Assembly (NCBI GenBank): GCA_021151625.1
Contig: JAGKWY010000018.1
Span: forward strand, 1-53,152
From: Gammaproteobacteria bacterium
GTDB lineage: Bacteria; Pseudomonadota; Gammaproteobacteria; Pseudomonadales; Cellvibrionaceae
DNA: 53,152 nt
Reading direction: 5' to 3'
Shown here: positions 25,558 to 34,498 of the stretch, piece by piece
Layout: the number at the start of each line of letters is the position of its first letter
Numbering within the stretch: position 1 is the stretch's first letter
Translations under genes and position numbers: made by a program
The notes under the pieces: model-generated
The model's database searches: none
The model's input: only the letters and a program-made list of their open reading frames with translations
What the model was told of the DNA's origin: nothing

Positions 25558-28500
25558 CTAGTTAACAGTACAACTAGCCCCCAACCTTTCCTCCAATTCA
25601 CGCAGGTGTATTTGCAACAAACCAGGATTGGATGCAAAACGCAATGCTTGATTGATGCGATTTTCTATTGCAGAAAATTGCAAACCCATGGCAACGCGCT
25701 CTGGTTGTGCCCAAAGTTCTGGCAGGGATTCGGTAACGGATTGATAGGTTTTATAAAATGCGGTTTTGGTGCGCTGGCGATACAACACACTTAATGCTTG
25801 TGCTTGATCGATATTTGCTAAAGGATCTGCACTGCTGAGATTTCTTACGGCAGCGGCCGCTGCGTCGTCGAAAGATAAAAGAATATCTGCTACGTCTTTC
25901 AAGGGATTAGCTGGCAGACGCGAAGCCATTAATGATGTAGCCGGACATTCATCCATGTAACCAAAAAAGGCATCGCCACGTACAACTAAAATTTGCCCCA
26001 AATGTAAATTGCCGTGGATGCGCATGAACGGCGCAGACTCTAACTGGGGAATTTTTGATTCAAGGTAAGTCACAAGGTTAGAAAAACCTGACCCCAGGCG
26101 ATTGGCTACAGCGACCATATCGGAAGAGGCATGTTGTTTTACTAGCTGAATTAATTCATCCAAACGATTGGCAATTCGTTTGATCCATAAGGCGAAAGTT
26201 TCTGTTGAGGCCTTTGTTGCTCCAAATTCTGGATGCAGCCCTGTTTGTGCCAGGAGCAAATGCATTTCCCCCAAACGTTTGCCTATCACCTCTGCAAATT
26301 TTTCCAGTTCAACCAGTGCCGGTACTTGCTCATTCATACTGGAAGAACCGGCGGTAGTTTGATCGCGGAATCCACGCTCTAATGTATTTTGGGTCCATTG
26401 CCAGGCATCACCCTGATTAACCAAATATTCCTGCAACAGCACCAGGCTACTGGAGCCTTGCTGATCCACACGATGCATTTCGCCCAACACTTTTACTACA
26501 TTGGTATATTGCAGCCCGTGCAAATAATCACTCAACTCCATAAAAGGATGGGGGCCGTAAATAATTGCACGTACAGGTTTTATTACCAGCGCATTGCCAA
26601 GCACGACTTGCAAGCTATTTTGATGTGAGACCATTTGGATATCATTCAGCTGCTCCTCATTGAGATCCGGCAGTGAATAGGTTACCGAGAACTGGATTTC
26701 CGAATTTTCATACTTGTAAACATGCTGGTGATAAAACCCGTTAATTAATTTTCGATTAAATTCGGGCAAGCTAAATGCATCCACCAATAAACCAGCTACA
26801 CGTTTTTGACGCAAGCGGGACAGCGTCATTTGTTTGGATAAACTGCTGGCGAGATGCTCGGCAACAAACCCCAATACCAGATGATAACGCACACCGGTGA
26901 TGGTGCTATTTACCAGCGCCAACTCGGCGAATACATACAGTTCTGTATCTTGCCCAAAGGATAAGGGATAATCCAGGTGCAGATCTTCCGCGATCTCTGC
27001 CCAGTAAGGAAACCAGGAGCGATTCTGCAGGTATACAGGAAAACACTCTTGCTCCAACAAAGTTTTTGCTGGCAACAGAAAAATCTCTAACAGGGTCAAC
27101 TTGATAATAATCGTTGGCAATTCCGGCATAACTTCAATCGGTGCCACACTCCAGTTGCGTGTTTGTATTTCATCGACCAACTGAAACCAATAAAAACCGT
27201 AGGGTGGTAAGGTTAGCTGGTAATTTAATGCCGTAATTGCCGGGAATCGCGTGCCGCCAATCATTTCGATGGGAATCTTCCCGGCGAAACTTGCGAGGTC
27301 TAATTCAGCTGCCTGGGCAGCGCGCGACATATTAGTCACACATAGAATAATTTCCTGGTTGTCATCCAGATGATGTTCACGCAGATACGCGAGGATACGC
27401 CGGTTAGCAGGCGATAATATTTTCAAGCTGCCGCGACCAAATGCTTTTTGTTGCTTGCGCACCGACAACATGCGGCGAGTCCAATTTAATAGCGAGTGAG
27501 CATCGCCCGCCTGGGCTTCCACATTGATGGATTGGAATCCATATTGAGGATCCATAATTAACGGCAAGGTTAAACTGGCGGGATCAGCACGGGAGAAACC
27601 GCCGTTGCGGTCATTGGACCACTGCATGGGTGTGCGCACACCGTGGCGATCCCCCAAAAAAATATTGTCTCCCATCCCAATTTCATCGCCGTAATAAATG
27701 GTCGGGGTTCCCGGCATGGATAACAACAAACTATTTAATAATTCAATCCGCCGCCGATCGCGCTCTACCAAGGGTGCCAGACGTCGCCGAATACCCAAAT
27801 TAATGCGCGCGCGTTTATCGGATGCATAGTGGTTCCACAAGTAATCGCGTTCCTGGTCAGTCACCATTTCCAAAGTCAATTCGTCATGGTTACGCAAAAA
27901 AATGGCCCACTGGCAATTCACTGGAATCTCCGGCATTTGCCGCAATATATCGATAATCGGAAAGCGGTCTTCCTGGGCAATCGCCATATACATGCGCGGC
28001 ATTAGTGGAAAGTGAAAAGCCATGTGGCACTCATCGCCATTACCAAAATATTGCTGGATATCTTCTGGCCATAAATTCGCTTCAGCGAGCAACATTCGAT
28101 CAGGATAATGAGCATCCAGCTCGGCGCGAATTCGCTTTAGTACACTATGGGTTTCCGGCAGGTTTTCATTACTGGTTCCCTCGCGCTCAACCAGATAGGG
28201 AATGGCGTCCAGGCGCAAGCCATCCACACCTATATCAAACCAGAAACGCATAATGGATAAGACTTCTTTCAGCACCTCAGGATTATCAAAATTTAAATCT
28301 GGTTGGTTGGAATAAAACCTGTGCCAAAAATACTGTTGCGCAACAGTATCCCAAGTCCAATTGGAACTTTCAGTGTCCGAGAAAATAATGCGCGTACCTT
28401 CATACTTTTGGTTAGTATCAGACCAGACATAAAAATTTCTCGCTTTGGAATTTTTTTTAGCGAAACGTGATTTTTGGAACCATGGATGTTGATCAGAAGT

Positions 28501-28842
28501 GTGATTAATTACCAGCTCGGTAATTATGCGCAAGCCGCGTTTATGTGCTTCCTGAATGAACTGCCTTGCATCACTCATGGTACCGTAGGAAGGCTCAATG
28601 GCTCGATAGTCAGCAATATCGTAACCATCATCACGCATTGGCGATGGATAGAATGGTAATAGCCAAATTGCCGTTACACCCAACTCAGCGATGTAATCCA
28701 GTTTCTTCAGCAATCCTGCGAAATCCCCTACCCCATCATTATTTGAGTCAAAGTAAGATTTCACATGAACCTGGTAAATAACCGCATCTTTATACCAATC
28801 AACGTCACCTAAAATAACATTGTGATTATGCTTTCTGGCCAT
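25558..28842 (-). CDS. treS: Maltose alpha-D-glucosyltransferase (trehalose synthase) fused to a degenerate maltokinase
   Basis: The 1094-residue cytoplasmic protein has a GH13 trehalose synthase half that interconverts maltose and trehalose. Nucleophile Asp212 (DGLRLDAIPYL), acid/base Glu254 (LLAEANLWPED) and Asp320 (FLRNHDELT) are present. The C-terminal part has the maltokinase fold seen in TreS-Pep2 fusions, but its catalytic loop reads HGNLHLGQ (Asn945 for Asp) and the DFEGEP metal motif is replaced by YMDECPA. It probably cannot phosphorylate maltose. No glgE or glgB is in the window, which fits loss of the maltose-1-phosphate route here. GGAGAGG precedes the ATG. It is divergent from the DUF4142-mscS-glgA run. 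Confidence 0.94.
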   Translation of the reverse strand: MARKHNHNVILGDVDWYKDAVIYQVHVKSYFDSNNDGVGDFAGLLKKLDYIAELGVTAIWLLPFYPSPMRDDGYDIADYRAIEPSYGTMSDARQFIQEAHKRGLRIITELVINHTSDQHPWFQKSRFAKKNSKARNFYVWSDTNQKYEGTRIIFSDTESSNWTWDTVAQQYFWHRFYSNQPDLNFDNPEVLKEVLSIMRFWFDIGVDGLRLDAIPYLVEREGTSNENLPETHSVLKRIRAELDAHYPDRMLLAEANLWPEDIQQYFGNGDECHMAFHFPLMPRMYMAIAQEDRFPIIDILRQMPEIPVNCQWAIFLRNHDELTLEMVTDQERDYLWNHYASDKRARINLGIRRRLAPLVERDRRRIELLNSLLLSMPGTPTIYYGDEIGMGDNIFLGDRHGVRTPMQWSNDRNGGFSRADPASLTLPLIMDPQYGFQSINVEAQAGDAHSLLNWTRRMLSVRKQQKAFGRGSLKILSPANRRILAYLREHHLDDNQEIILCVTNMSRAAQAAELDLASFAGKIPIEMIGGTRFPAITALNYQLTLPPYGFYWFQLVDEIQTRNWSVAPIEVMPELPTIIIKLTLLEIFLLPAKTLLEQECFPVYLQNRSWFPYWAEIAEDLHLDYPLSFGQDTELYVFAELALVNSTITGVRYHLVLGFVAEHLASSLSKQMTLSRLRQKRVAGLLVDAFSLPEFNRKLINGFYHQHVYKYENSEIQFSVTYSLPDLNEEQLNDIQMVSHQNSLQVVLGNALVIKPVRAIIYGPHPFMELSDYLHGLQYTNVVKVLGEMHRVDQQGSSSLVLLQEYLVNQGDAWQWTQNTLERGFRDQTTAGSSSMNEQVPALVELEKFAEVIGKRLGEMHLLLAQTGLHPEFGATKASTETFALWIKRIANRLDELIQLVKQHASSDMVAVANRLGSGFSNLVTYLESKIPQLESAPFMRIHGNLHLGQILVVRGDAFFGYMDECPATSLMASRLPANPLKDVADILLSFDDAAAAAVRNLSSADPLANIDQAQALSVLYRQRTKTAFYKTYQSVTESLPELWAQPERVAMGLQFSAIENRINQALRFASNPGLLQIHLRELEERLGASCTVN

Positions 28843-29316
28843 TACGCACCTCTCCAGCTTATTAAAAGAATAAACATCATAAGTTTATTTAATAAAAGCC
28901 TTGCCAATACATATAGCTCAGCGGTGCAAAATGCAGACCACGGGGAAAATAAACACGCACCATAAACTCGCATACATCTGTATTTTCAGCCATTCCAGAC
29001 CGATTCCACATTTTTTATTTTTTCCACCAAACAATATTTACAATTGAAATTATTACAAAATTTAATTATTCGAGTGATGTTATTACAGAATGAAAAATTA
29101 AATTTTATTTTCCAGGGATAAATATCCAGTAACCATTGCCACAAGACTAACAGCCAAAACACAGGCATTTACAGCCTTAGCAGTGCAAATACTCTGGTAA
29201 AAATAATTTTGGCTTGAATGTTGCGTATTATTTTTTTGCGTATAGAAAAACACACAATTACAACATCTGCTCATGATTATCTAATTCATTGTTTTATAAA
29301 TGAGAGGAAAATTATC
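28843..29316. other. Divergent intergenic region between treS and the DUF4142 gene
   Basis: The 474 bases are AT-rich and lie between two genes transcribed away from each other, so they should hold both promoters. Apart from the two ribosome binding sites (GGAGAGG at treS, GAGAGG at the DUF4142 gene) I see no convincing promoter pair, terminator, RNA or coding sequence. Confidence 0.5.
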
Positions 29317-29862
29317 ATGAAAACCAGAAAATACTTTATGACTTCATTAGTCACCTTGGCATTGGGGGCAAGCAGTACCTGGGTACTGGCTGATGTCAGT
29401 GCTGAAGACTTTGTGGAAGAAGCCTCTGCACAAAATATTGCGGAAATTGAAGCTGGCAGGCTGGCACTGGAAAAATCGGCCTTCCATTTGGTAAGAGACT
29501 TTGCCCAGGAAATGATTACCGATCACCGGGCGCAAAACAGCGAGCTGCGTAGTATTGCAGCGCGCAAAAACGTGGATATGGCTGATGATGCCACCCTGGC
29601 TAGCAAGGCCAAAACAGTCATCCTGAACCAATATGAAGGCACCTCTTTTGAGGTGGCCTACGCCAACAACCAGGTCGCAACCCACCGCGCAGCAATTGAA
29701 TATTATCAGGAGGCGGCCAACTCCAAAGACACTGAAGTCCGCACTCTTGCAGTCGCTACACTGCCCTCCTTGCATGATCACTTGCGCAAAGCGGAAGCCC
29801 TGGTGCGGGAAGTAGCAGAGTACAAAGAGACTGTTGAGCAAGACGCAGAGCTCAATGAATAG
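29317..29862 (+). CDS. DUF4142 family exported protein
   Basis: The 181-residue protein has a signal peptide (MKTRKYFMTSLVTLALG..., cut near VLA-DV) and a helical, ferritin-like DUF4142 domain. It shows the typical pattern FVEEASAQNIAEIEAG, then FAQEMITDHRAQNSELRSIA and a C-terminal HDHLRKAEAL. Such proteins often sit with stress genes; their molecular role is not settled. I chose the ATG at 29317 because GAGAGGAAAA precedes it and the signal peptide starts there. It comes before mscS, glgA, treZ and treY on the plus strand, suggesting an osmotic or stationary-phase stress group. Confidence 0.88.
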   Translation: MKTRKYFMTSLVTLALGASSTWVLADVSAEDFVEEASAQNIAEIEAGRLALEKSAFHLVRDFAQEMITDHRAQNSELRSIAARKNVDMADDATLASKAKTVILNQYEGTSFEVAYANNQVATHRAAIEYYQEAANSKDTEVRTLAVATLPSLHDHLRKAEALVREVAEYKETVEQDAELNE

Positions 29863-29941
29863 CGCCGGGTTATTTATATCGGCGCGCTCACCCACTGAAA
29901 GATGCATTGTTTTTTTTCAATAGTGTTTTGTTAGTGGGTGG
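29862..29941 (+). other. Inverted repeats between the DUF4142 gene and mscS
   Basis: GCGCCG (29862-29867) pairs with CGGCGC (29880-29885), and CACCCACT pairs with AGTGGGTG about 36 nt later, enclosing a run of T. The arrangement could terminate or attenuate transcription after the DUF4142 gene, but it is not a textbook terminator. Confidence 0.3.
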
Positions 29942-29990
29942 GCAATAACTTGCAGCGTTGAAATACACTTATAGCAGTGAGATGTAGCTT

Positions 29991-31097
29991 ATGGTGAGCG
30001 AATGGCTGGAGCAATTCCCGGAACTGCAGTGGTTGATAATCGCCATAGTTACATTTTTTGTACTGGCAATTATCGCGCGAATTCTTGGTCACCTTGCGCT
30101 ACGTGTAGCAACACCTTTCTCATTTGCGCGCGATATTCTGCAACGCATCCGCGACCCGCTGCATTTACTGATTCCGTTAATAGGCTTGCAAACTGTATCG
30201 CGCTCTGCGCCGCAGGATATCGCCGGCATAAATGCGTTCAGCCATATCATATTGCTATTCATTATTGCATCAGTGACCTGGCTTGGATTACGCGCAGTCG
30301 ATGCAATTCAGCAATTAATTTACAAACACAACCCTATCAATGTCAGTGACAACTTGCAGGCGCGACGAATCCAGACCCAAACCAAAGTACTGGTACATAC
30401 CCTGAGTTTCGTAGTGATTTTATTTGGCCTGTCCGCCATGTTAATGACCTTCCCAATTGCACGGCAATTTGGTACCAGTTTATTAGCCTCTGCCGGTGTC
30501 GCGGGCCTTGTTTTAGGTTTTGCTGCAAAACCGGTGTTGGGAAATTTAATTGCTGGCTTGCAAATTGCGATCACCCAACCAATTCGTCTGGATGATGTGG
30601 TGATTGTCTCCGGTGAATGGGGCCGCATCGAAGAAATTACCGGTGCTTATGTTGTTGTACGCATTTGGGATGACCGCCGCTTAATTGTTCCGTTGCAATG
30701 GTTTATTGAAAATCCATTTCAAAACTGGACGCGTAAAACGACTGAATTACTGGGCTTTGTATATTTGTGGCTCGATTATTCGGTACCCATTGAAGCAATT
30801 CGCCAGGAGGCGGATCGCCTGTGCAAAGAAGTGCCGCAATTGTGGGATGGTCGCGTCTGCGGCGTACAAGTTACCGAAACCGATGCAAACGGTGTGCAGC
30901 TGCGCGTACTGGTGAGTGCCAGTGATTCATCCAAATGTTGGGACTTGCGCTGCTATATGCGCGAAAACCTGATCAATTACGTGATGAAAAATTATCCGGA
31001 TTCGCTGCCGCAAACCCGTGCAACCTTGCGCGAGAAAGAACCACCCGCACCACCGGTGGATATGCATCCGCAACCGGAGCGACAACCGCCCGTATAA
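29991..31097 (+). CDS. MscS-family mechanosensitive ion channel
   Basis: The 368-residue inner-membrane protein has several N-terminal helices (LIIAIVTFFVLAIIARIL, IILLFIIASVTWLGLRA, LSFVVILFGLSAMLMTF). A pore-helix region rich in Gly and Ala follows (SAGVAGLVLGFAAKPVLGNLIAG), then the MscS beta domain (QPIRLDDVVIVSGEWGRIEEIT, VPLQWFIENPFQNWTR). Such channels let solutes out on osmotic downshock. It lies beside the trehalose and glycogen genes, which fits an osmotic-stress group. The gene precedes glgA by 45 nt. Confidence 0.93.
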   Translation: MVSEWLEQFPELQWLIIAIVTFFVLAIIARILGHLALRVATPFSFARDILQRIRDPLHLLIPLIGLQTVSRSAPQDIAGINAFSHIILLFIIASVTWLGLRAVDAIQQLIYKHNPINVSDNLQARRIQTQTKVLVHTLSFVVILFGLSAMLMTFPIARQFGTSLLASAGVAGLVLGFAAKPVLGNLIAGLQIAITQPIRLDDVVIVSGEWGRIEEITGAYVVVRIWDDRRLIVPLQWFIENPFQNWTRKTTELLGFVYLWLDYSVPIEAIRQEADRLCKEVPQLWDGRVCGVQVTETDANGVQLRVLVSASDSSKCWDLRCYMRENLINYVMKNYPDSLPQTRATLREKEPPAPPVDMHPQPERQPPV

Positions 31098-31142
31098 AAC
31101 ATTTTTAGTATGCAACGCAATGTCAATTGCCGGAGCAACCCT

Positions 31143-32705
31143 ATGAACACATCGGCCAGTAAGATAGCGTCATTGCCGCAGGCCAGTGAAATTGATTTTG
31201 CACAACAGCTTAAAGCATTTCACGCTGGGCAAACAAAACGCAAAAAAGTTTTATTTGTTACACCGGAATATACCGGCCTTATTAAAGCCGGTGGTTTGGG
31301 TGATGTCGCTGCTGCATTGCCGCGCGCGCTGGCAGAACACAATGATGTACGCATTCTTATTCCGGCCTATCGTGAAATATTACAACATCATTTCCCCATA
31401 AAAATTATTGCGCGCCTGGAAGGCCTGGCGAAAATCCCCGCCTGCAAAATTGCGCAATTGCAATTGGAGGATGATGGCCCACTGATTTATTTATTAATCT
31501 GCCCTGAGCTTTTTGATCGCGCGGGTTCTCCCTACTCCACACCGGAGGGCACCGATTGGGAGGATAATCACATTCGCTTTGCGCGTCTGGGACTCGCTGC
31601 GGCAGATATCGCATTGGGGAAAGGTCACCTTGGTTGGCGTCCTGACATAGTTCACGCCCATGATTGGCCAAGTGGCCTGACCCCAGCCTATATGGCATTA
31701 CGTAACCAACCCACCCCCTGTTTATTCACCATTCACAACCTCGCCTTTCAGGGATTATTTGCACCTTCAGCAATGCCCGATATTGGTTTACCCGCACGAG
31801 TGTTCAACAGCGAAGAAATGGAATTTTTTGGCAAGCTATCGTTTTTAAAAGCAGGCCTGGTGTATTCCAATTCCATCACAACTGTGAGTGAAACCTACGC
31901 ACGCGAAATTACGCGCGCAGAATTTGGTTGTGGCCTGCATGGTTTATTGCAACAAAAATTTGAACAGGGGCTGTTATACGGAATTACCAACGGCATTGAC
32001 GACAGCTGGGAACCCAGCACTGACCCCTATTTAATCTCCGGTTTTTCTGCGCGTGAATGGGAAGCTAAACGCGCGAATACCCGTCATGTCGAACGCCAGT
32101 TAAATCTCGCGGTTAATGATGAGGCACCACTGTTCGCGGTTGTTTCGCGCATTGCGCCACAAAAAGGAATTGATTTAACCCTGGGCATTGCCGACACCTT
32201 GATTCATGCGGGCGGGCGATTGGCGGTCATGGGGACTGGCGACCACGCGTTGGAAAATGCATTGGTAAAACTTGCTAAACGCTACCCGGAACAAGTGGGT
32301 GTACATATTGGTTTCAACGAAATTGAAGCGCGTCGCCTGTTTGCAGGCAGCGACTTTTTATTAATGCCATCGCGCTTTGAGCCCTGCGGGTTAAGCCAGA
32401 TGTACGCCCAATCGTTTGGCTCTTTGCCAATTGCCAATTGCACGGGCGGATTGGCCGACACCATTGAAGATGGTGTAAACGGTTTTCTGTTTCATGAACC
32501 CAACCTTGCCAGCTACAAGGCCGCTATTAAACGCGCATTCAATGTTTATGCGCACCCGGATTTACTCAATGCCATGCGCTGCCATGCAATGAATTCACCG
32601 CAATATTGGCGTGAATCAGCTCGTCCTTATCAACATTTATATCAACAAGTGCTGCGCAAACGCCCGATGAATTTTTTCAAAGGAGGCTTATCGCAATGTC
32701 GATAA
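31143..32705 (+). CDS. glgA: Glycogen synthase (ADP-glucose type, GT5)
   Basis: GlgA adds glucose from ADP-glucose to the growing alpha-1,4-glucan. The 520-residue protein has the GT5 donor motif KAGGLGDV (48-55), HAHDWPSGL, FTIHNLAFQG, GITNGID and the C-terminal SRFEPCGLSQMYAQ and TGGLADTI segments. An N-terminal extension of about 34 residues precedes the usual start. I chose the ATG at 31143 because GGAGCAACCC precedes it; an upstream ATG at 31110 is unsupported. The stop overlaps treZ by 10 nt, so the genes are translationally linked. Confidence 0.95.
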   Translation: MNTSASKIASLPQASEIDFAQQLKAFHAGQTKRKKVLFVTPEYTGLIKAGGLGDVAAALPRALAEHNDVRILIPAYREILQHHFPIKIIARLEGLAKIPACKIAQLQLEDDGPLIYLLICPELFDRAGSPYSTPEGTDWEDNHIRFARLGLAAADIALGKGHLGWRPDIVHAHDWPSGLTPAYMALRNQPTPCLFTIHNLAFQGLFAPSAMPDIGLPARVFNSEEMEFFGKLSFLKAGLVYSNSITTVSETYAREITRAEFGCGLHGLLQQKFEQGLLYGITNGIDDSWEPSTDPYLISGFSAREWEAKRANTRHVERQLNLAVNDEAPLFAVVSRIAPQKGIDLTLGIADTLIHAGGRLAVMGTGDHALENALVKLAKRYPEQVGVHIGFNEIEARRLFAGSDFLLMPSRFEPCGLSQMYAQSFGSLPIANCTGGLADTIEDGVNGFLFHEPNLASYKAAIKRAFNVYAHPDLLNAMRCHAMNSPQYWRESARPYQHLYQQVLRKRPMNFFKGGLSQCR

Positions 32706-34498
32706 AAACTCAACAATTTGGCGCAACGCCGCTGGAAAAAGGCTACACCCGCTTTGCGCTCTGGGCACCCGATGCGGATGATGTGTTACTGCAACTCCAT
32801 CACGGCGATACACTGCCAATGGAGCGTAGAAAGGATTGGTTTGAAATTATCGCGCCCGCCACCCATGGCAGCATCTACCGCTTTATTATCGACAAACAAA
32901 CTCCAGTGCCTGACCCAGCGGCCAACGCACAACTTCGGGATGTACATAATTGGAGCCTGGTGGTTGATCATTCCACCTATCCCTGGAATTGCAATGACTG
33001 GCGCGGTCGCCCCTGGCATGAAGCGGTTATCTATGAATTGCATGTGGGTTTGATGGGAGGATTTGCAGGTGTCACTCGCCATTTACCACTGCTTTTTGAA
33101 TTGGGGATTACGGCGATTGAATTAATGCCCTTGCACGAATTTCCCGGCAATCGCAATTGGGGTTATGACGGTACACTGCTGTTTGCTCCCGATGCCAGTT
33201 ATGGCACGCCGGATGATTTAAAACATTTGGTTGACTGTGCCCACGAGTTGGGAATCATGGTTTTTATTGATGTGGTGTATAACCATTTCGGTCCGGATGG
33301 AAATTATTTGGGCGTATATGCAAGCCATTTTTTTCGCACGGATATAAATACCCCCTGGGGTGCCGCCATCGATTTTCGCCGCAATGAAGTACGCGAATTC
33401 TTTATTGAAAATGCGCTCATGTGGCTAGTGGATTACCGCGTGGATGGGCTCAGGTTTGATGCCGTGCACGCCATTAAGGAAAAAGACTTTCTAGTGGATA
33501 TGGCAGCACAAATTCGCGCCGCTGTTCCCTCCTATCGCCATATACACCTGATGCTGGAAAATGAAAATAACTCTGCTGCGCTACTCAGCCAGGGCTTCAC
33601 CGCGCAATGGAATGATGATGGACACAACATTTTGCACCATTTACTAACCGGCGAACACGAAGGCTATTATGCTGATTTTGTAAATCAGTCCACCGAAAAA
33701 CTGGCGCGTTTTCTCAGCGAGGGATTTATTTTCCAGGGCGATATTACCCACAAGGGAAATTACCGGGGCGAACCCAGCAAACATCTTCCGCCTACATCGT
33801 TTATTTTATTTTTGCAAAATCACGACCAGGTAGGTAACCGCGCTTTTGGTGAGCGCTTACCACAGCTCACCCATAAAGAGGCATTGGAAGCGGCAACTGT
33901 GTTATTACTTCTTTCGCCTATGGTGCCGTTGCTGTTTATGGGCGAAGAATGGGGTGCAGAACAACCTTTTCTCTATTTCACTGACCACAACCCGGAATTA
34001 GCGGAAGCGGTACGTGAAGGTCGCCGCAATGAATTTGCGGCATTCAAAATGTTTGCGCAACAAGAAGCCGCACGCACGCTAATTCCCGACCCCAACGCGG
34101 AGGAAACATTCAAACAATCGCAACTGGATTTTGCTGAATGCTTGCAACCTGCGCATCGCGAACGCCTCGCCCTTTACCGCGAACTTATCGCCTTGCGCAG
34201 CAAAGAGATTGTGCCGCGGCTAGCGGGTGCGCGCGCCACCGGCACAAAAATCCATGCCGAAAAATGTGTGAGTGCACGCTGGTTGCTCAGTGACGGAAAG
34301 GAATTGCGCATCGATCTAAATTTGGCTGAGCGGGACATAACACTCGACGCGCCCTGGAACAGTTATCGAATTTTATATAGTCATCGCGTTGGCACAGCGC
34401 ATTATCGGCAGCATATATTGCCGGCATTTAGCGCCTTGGCAAGTTTGGAAATTCCTCCGTTGTTACCCATGGAAAATGGAGGAAATCCACATGACTGA
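32696..34498 (+). CDS. treZ: Malto-oligosyltrehalose trehalohydrolase
   Basis: TreZ releases trehalose from the maltooligosyl-trehalose made by TreY. The 600-residue protein has an N-terminal CBM48/E-set domain (FALWAPDADDVLLQL) and a GH13 barrel. Asp255 (VDGLRFDAVH), Glu288 (LMLENEN) and Asp377 (FLQNHDQVGN) are at the positions expected for TreZ. AAAGGAGGC precedes the ATG, inside glgA. Its stop overlaps the treY start by 8 nt. The name is supported over GlgB by the TreZ-like NHDQVGNR loop and by the treY partner. Confidence 0.94.
   Translation: MSIKTQQFGATPLEKGYTRFALWAPDADDVLLQLHHGDTLPMERRKDWFEIIAPATHGSIYRFIIDKQTPVPDPAANAQLRDVHNWSLVVDHSTYPWNCNDWRGRPWHEAVIYELHVGLMGGFAGVTRHLPLLFELGITAIELMPLHEFPGNRNWGYDGTLLFAPDASYGTPDDLKHLVDCAHELGIMVFIDVVYNHFGPDGNYLGVYASHFFRTDINTPWGAAIDFRRNEVREFFIENALMWLVDYRVDGLRFDAVHAIKEKDFLVDMAAQIRAAVPSYRHIHLMLENENNSAALLSQGFTAQWNDDGHNILHHLLTGEHEGYYADFVNQSTEKLARFLSEGFIFQGDITHKGNYRGEPSKHLPPTSFILFLQNHDQVGNRAFGERLPQLTHKEALEAATVLLLLSPMVPLLFMGEEWGAEQPFLYFTDHNPELAEAVREGRRNEFAAFKMFAQQEAARTLIPDPNAEETFKQSQLDFAECLQPAHRERLALYRELIALRSKEIVPRLAGARATGTKIHAEKCVSARWLLSDGKELRIDLNLAERDITLDAPWNSYRILYSHRVGTAHYRQHILPAFSALASLEIPPLLPMENGGNPHD

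Noticed and set aside
28986..29168. 60-codon minus-strand open frame between treS and the DUF4142 gene
   Set aside because: AT-rich, no ribosome binding site and no recognisable sequence; probably non-coding.
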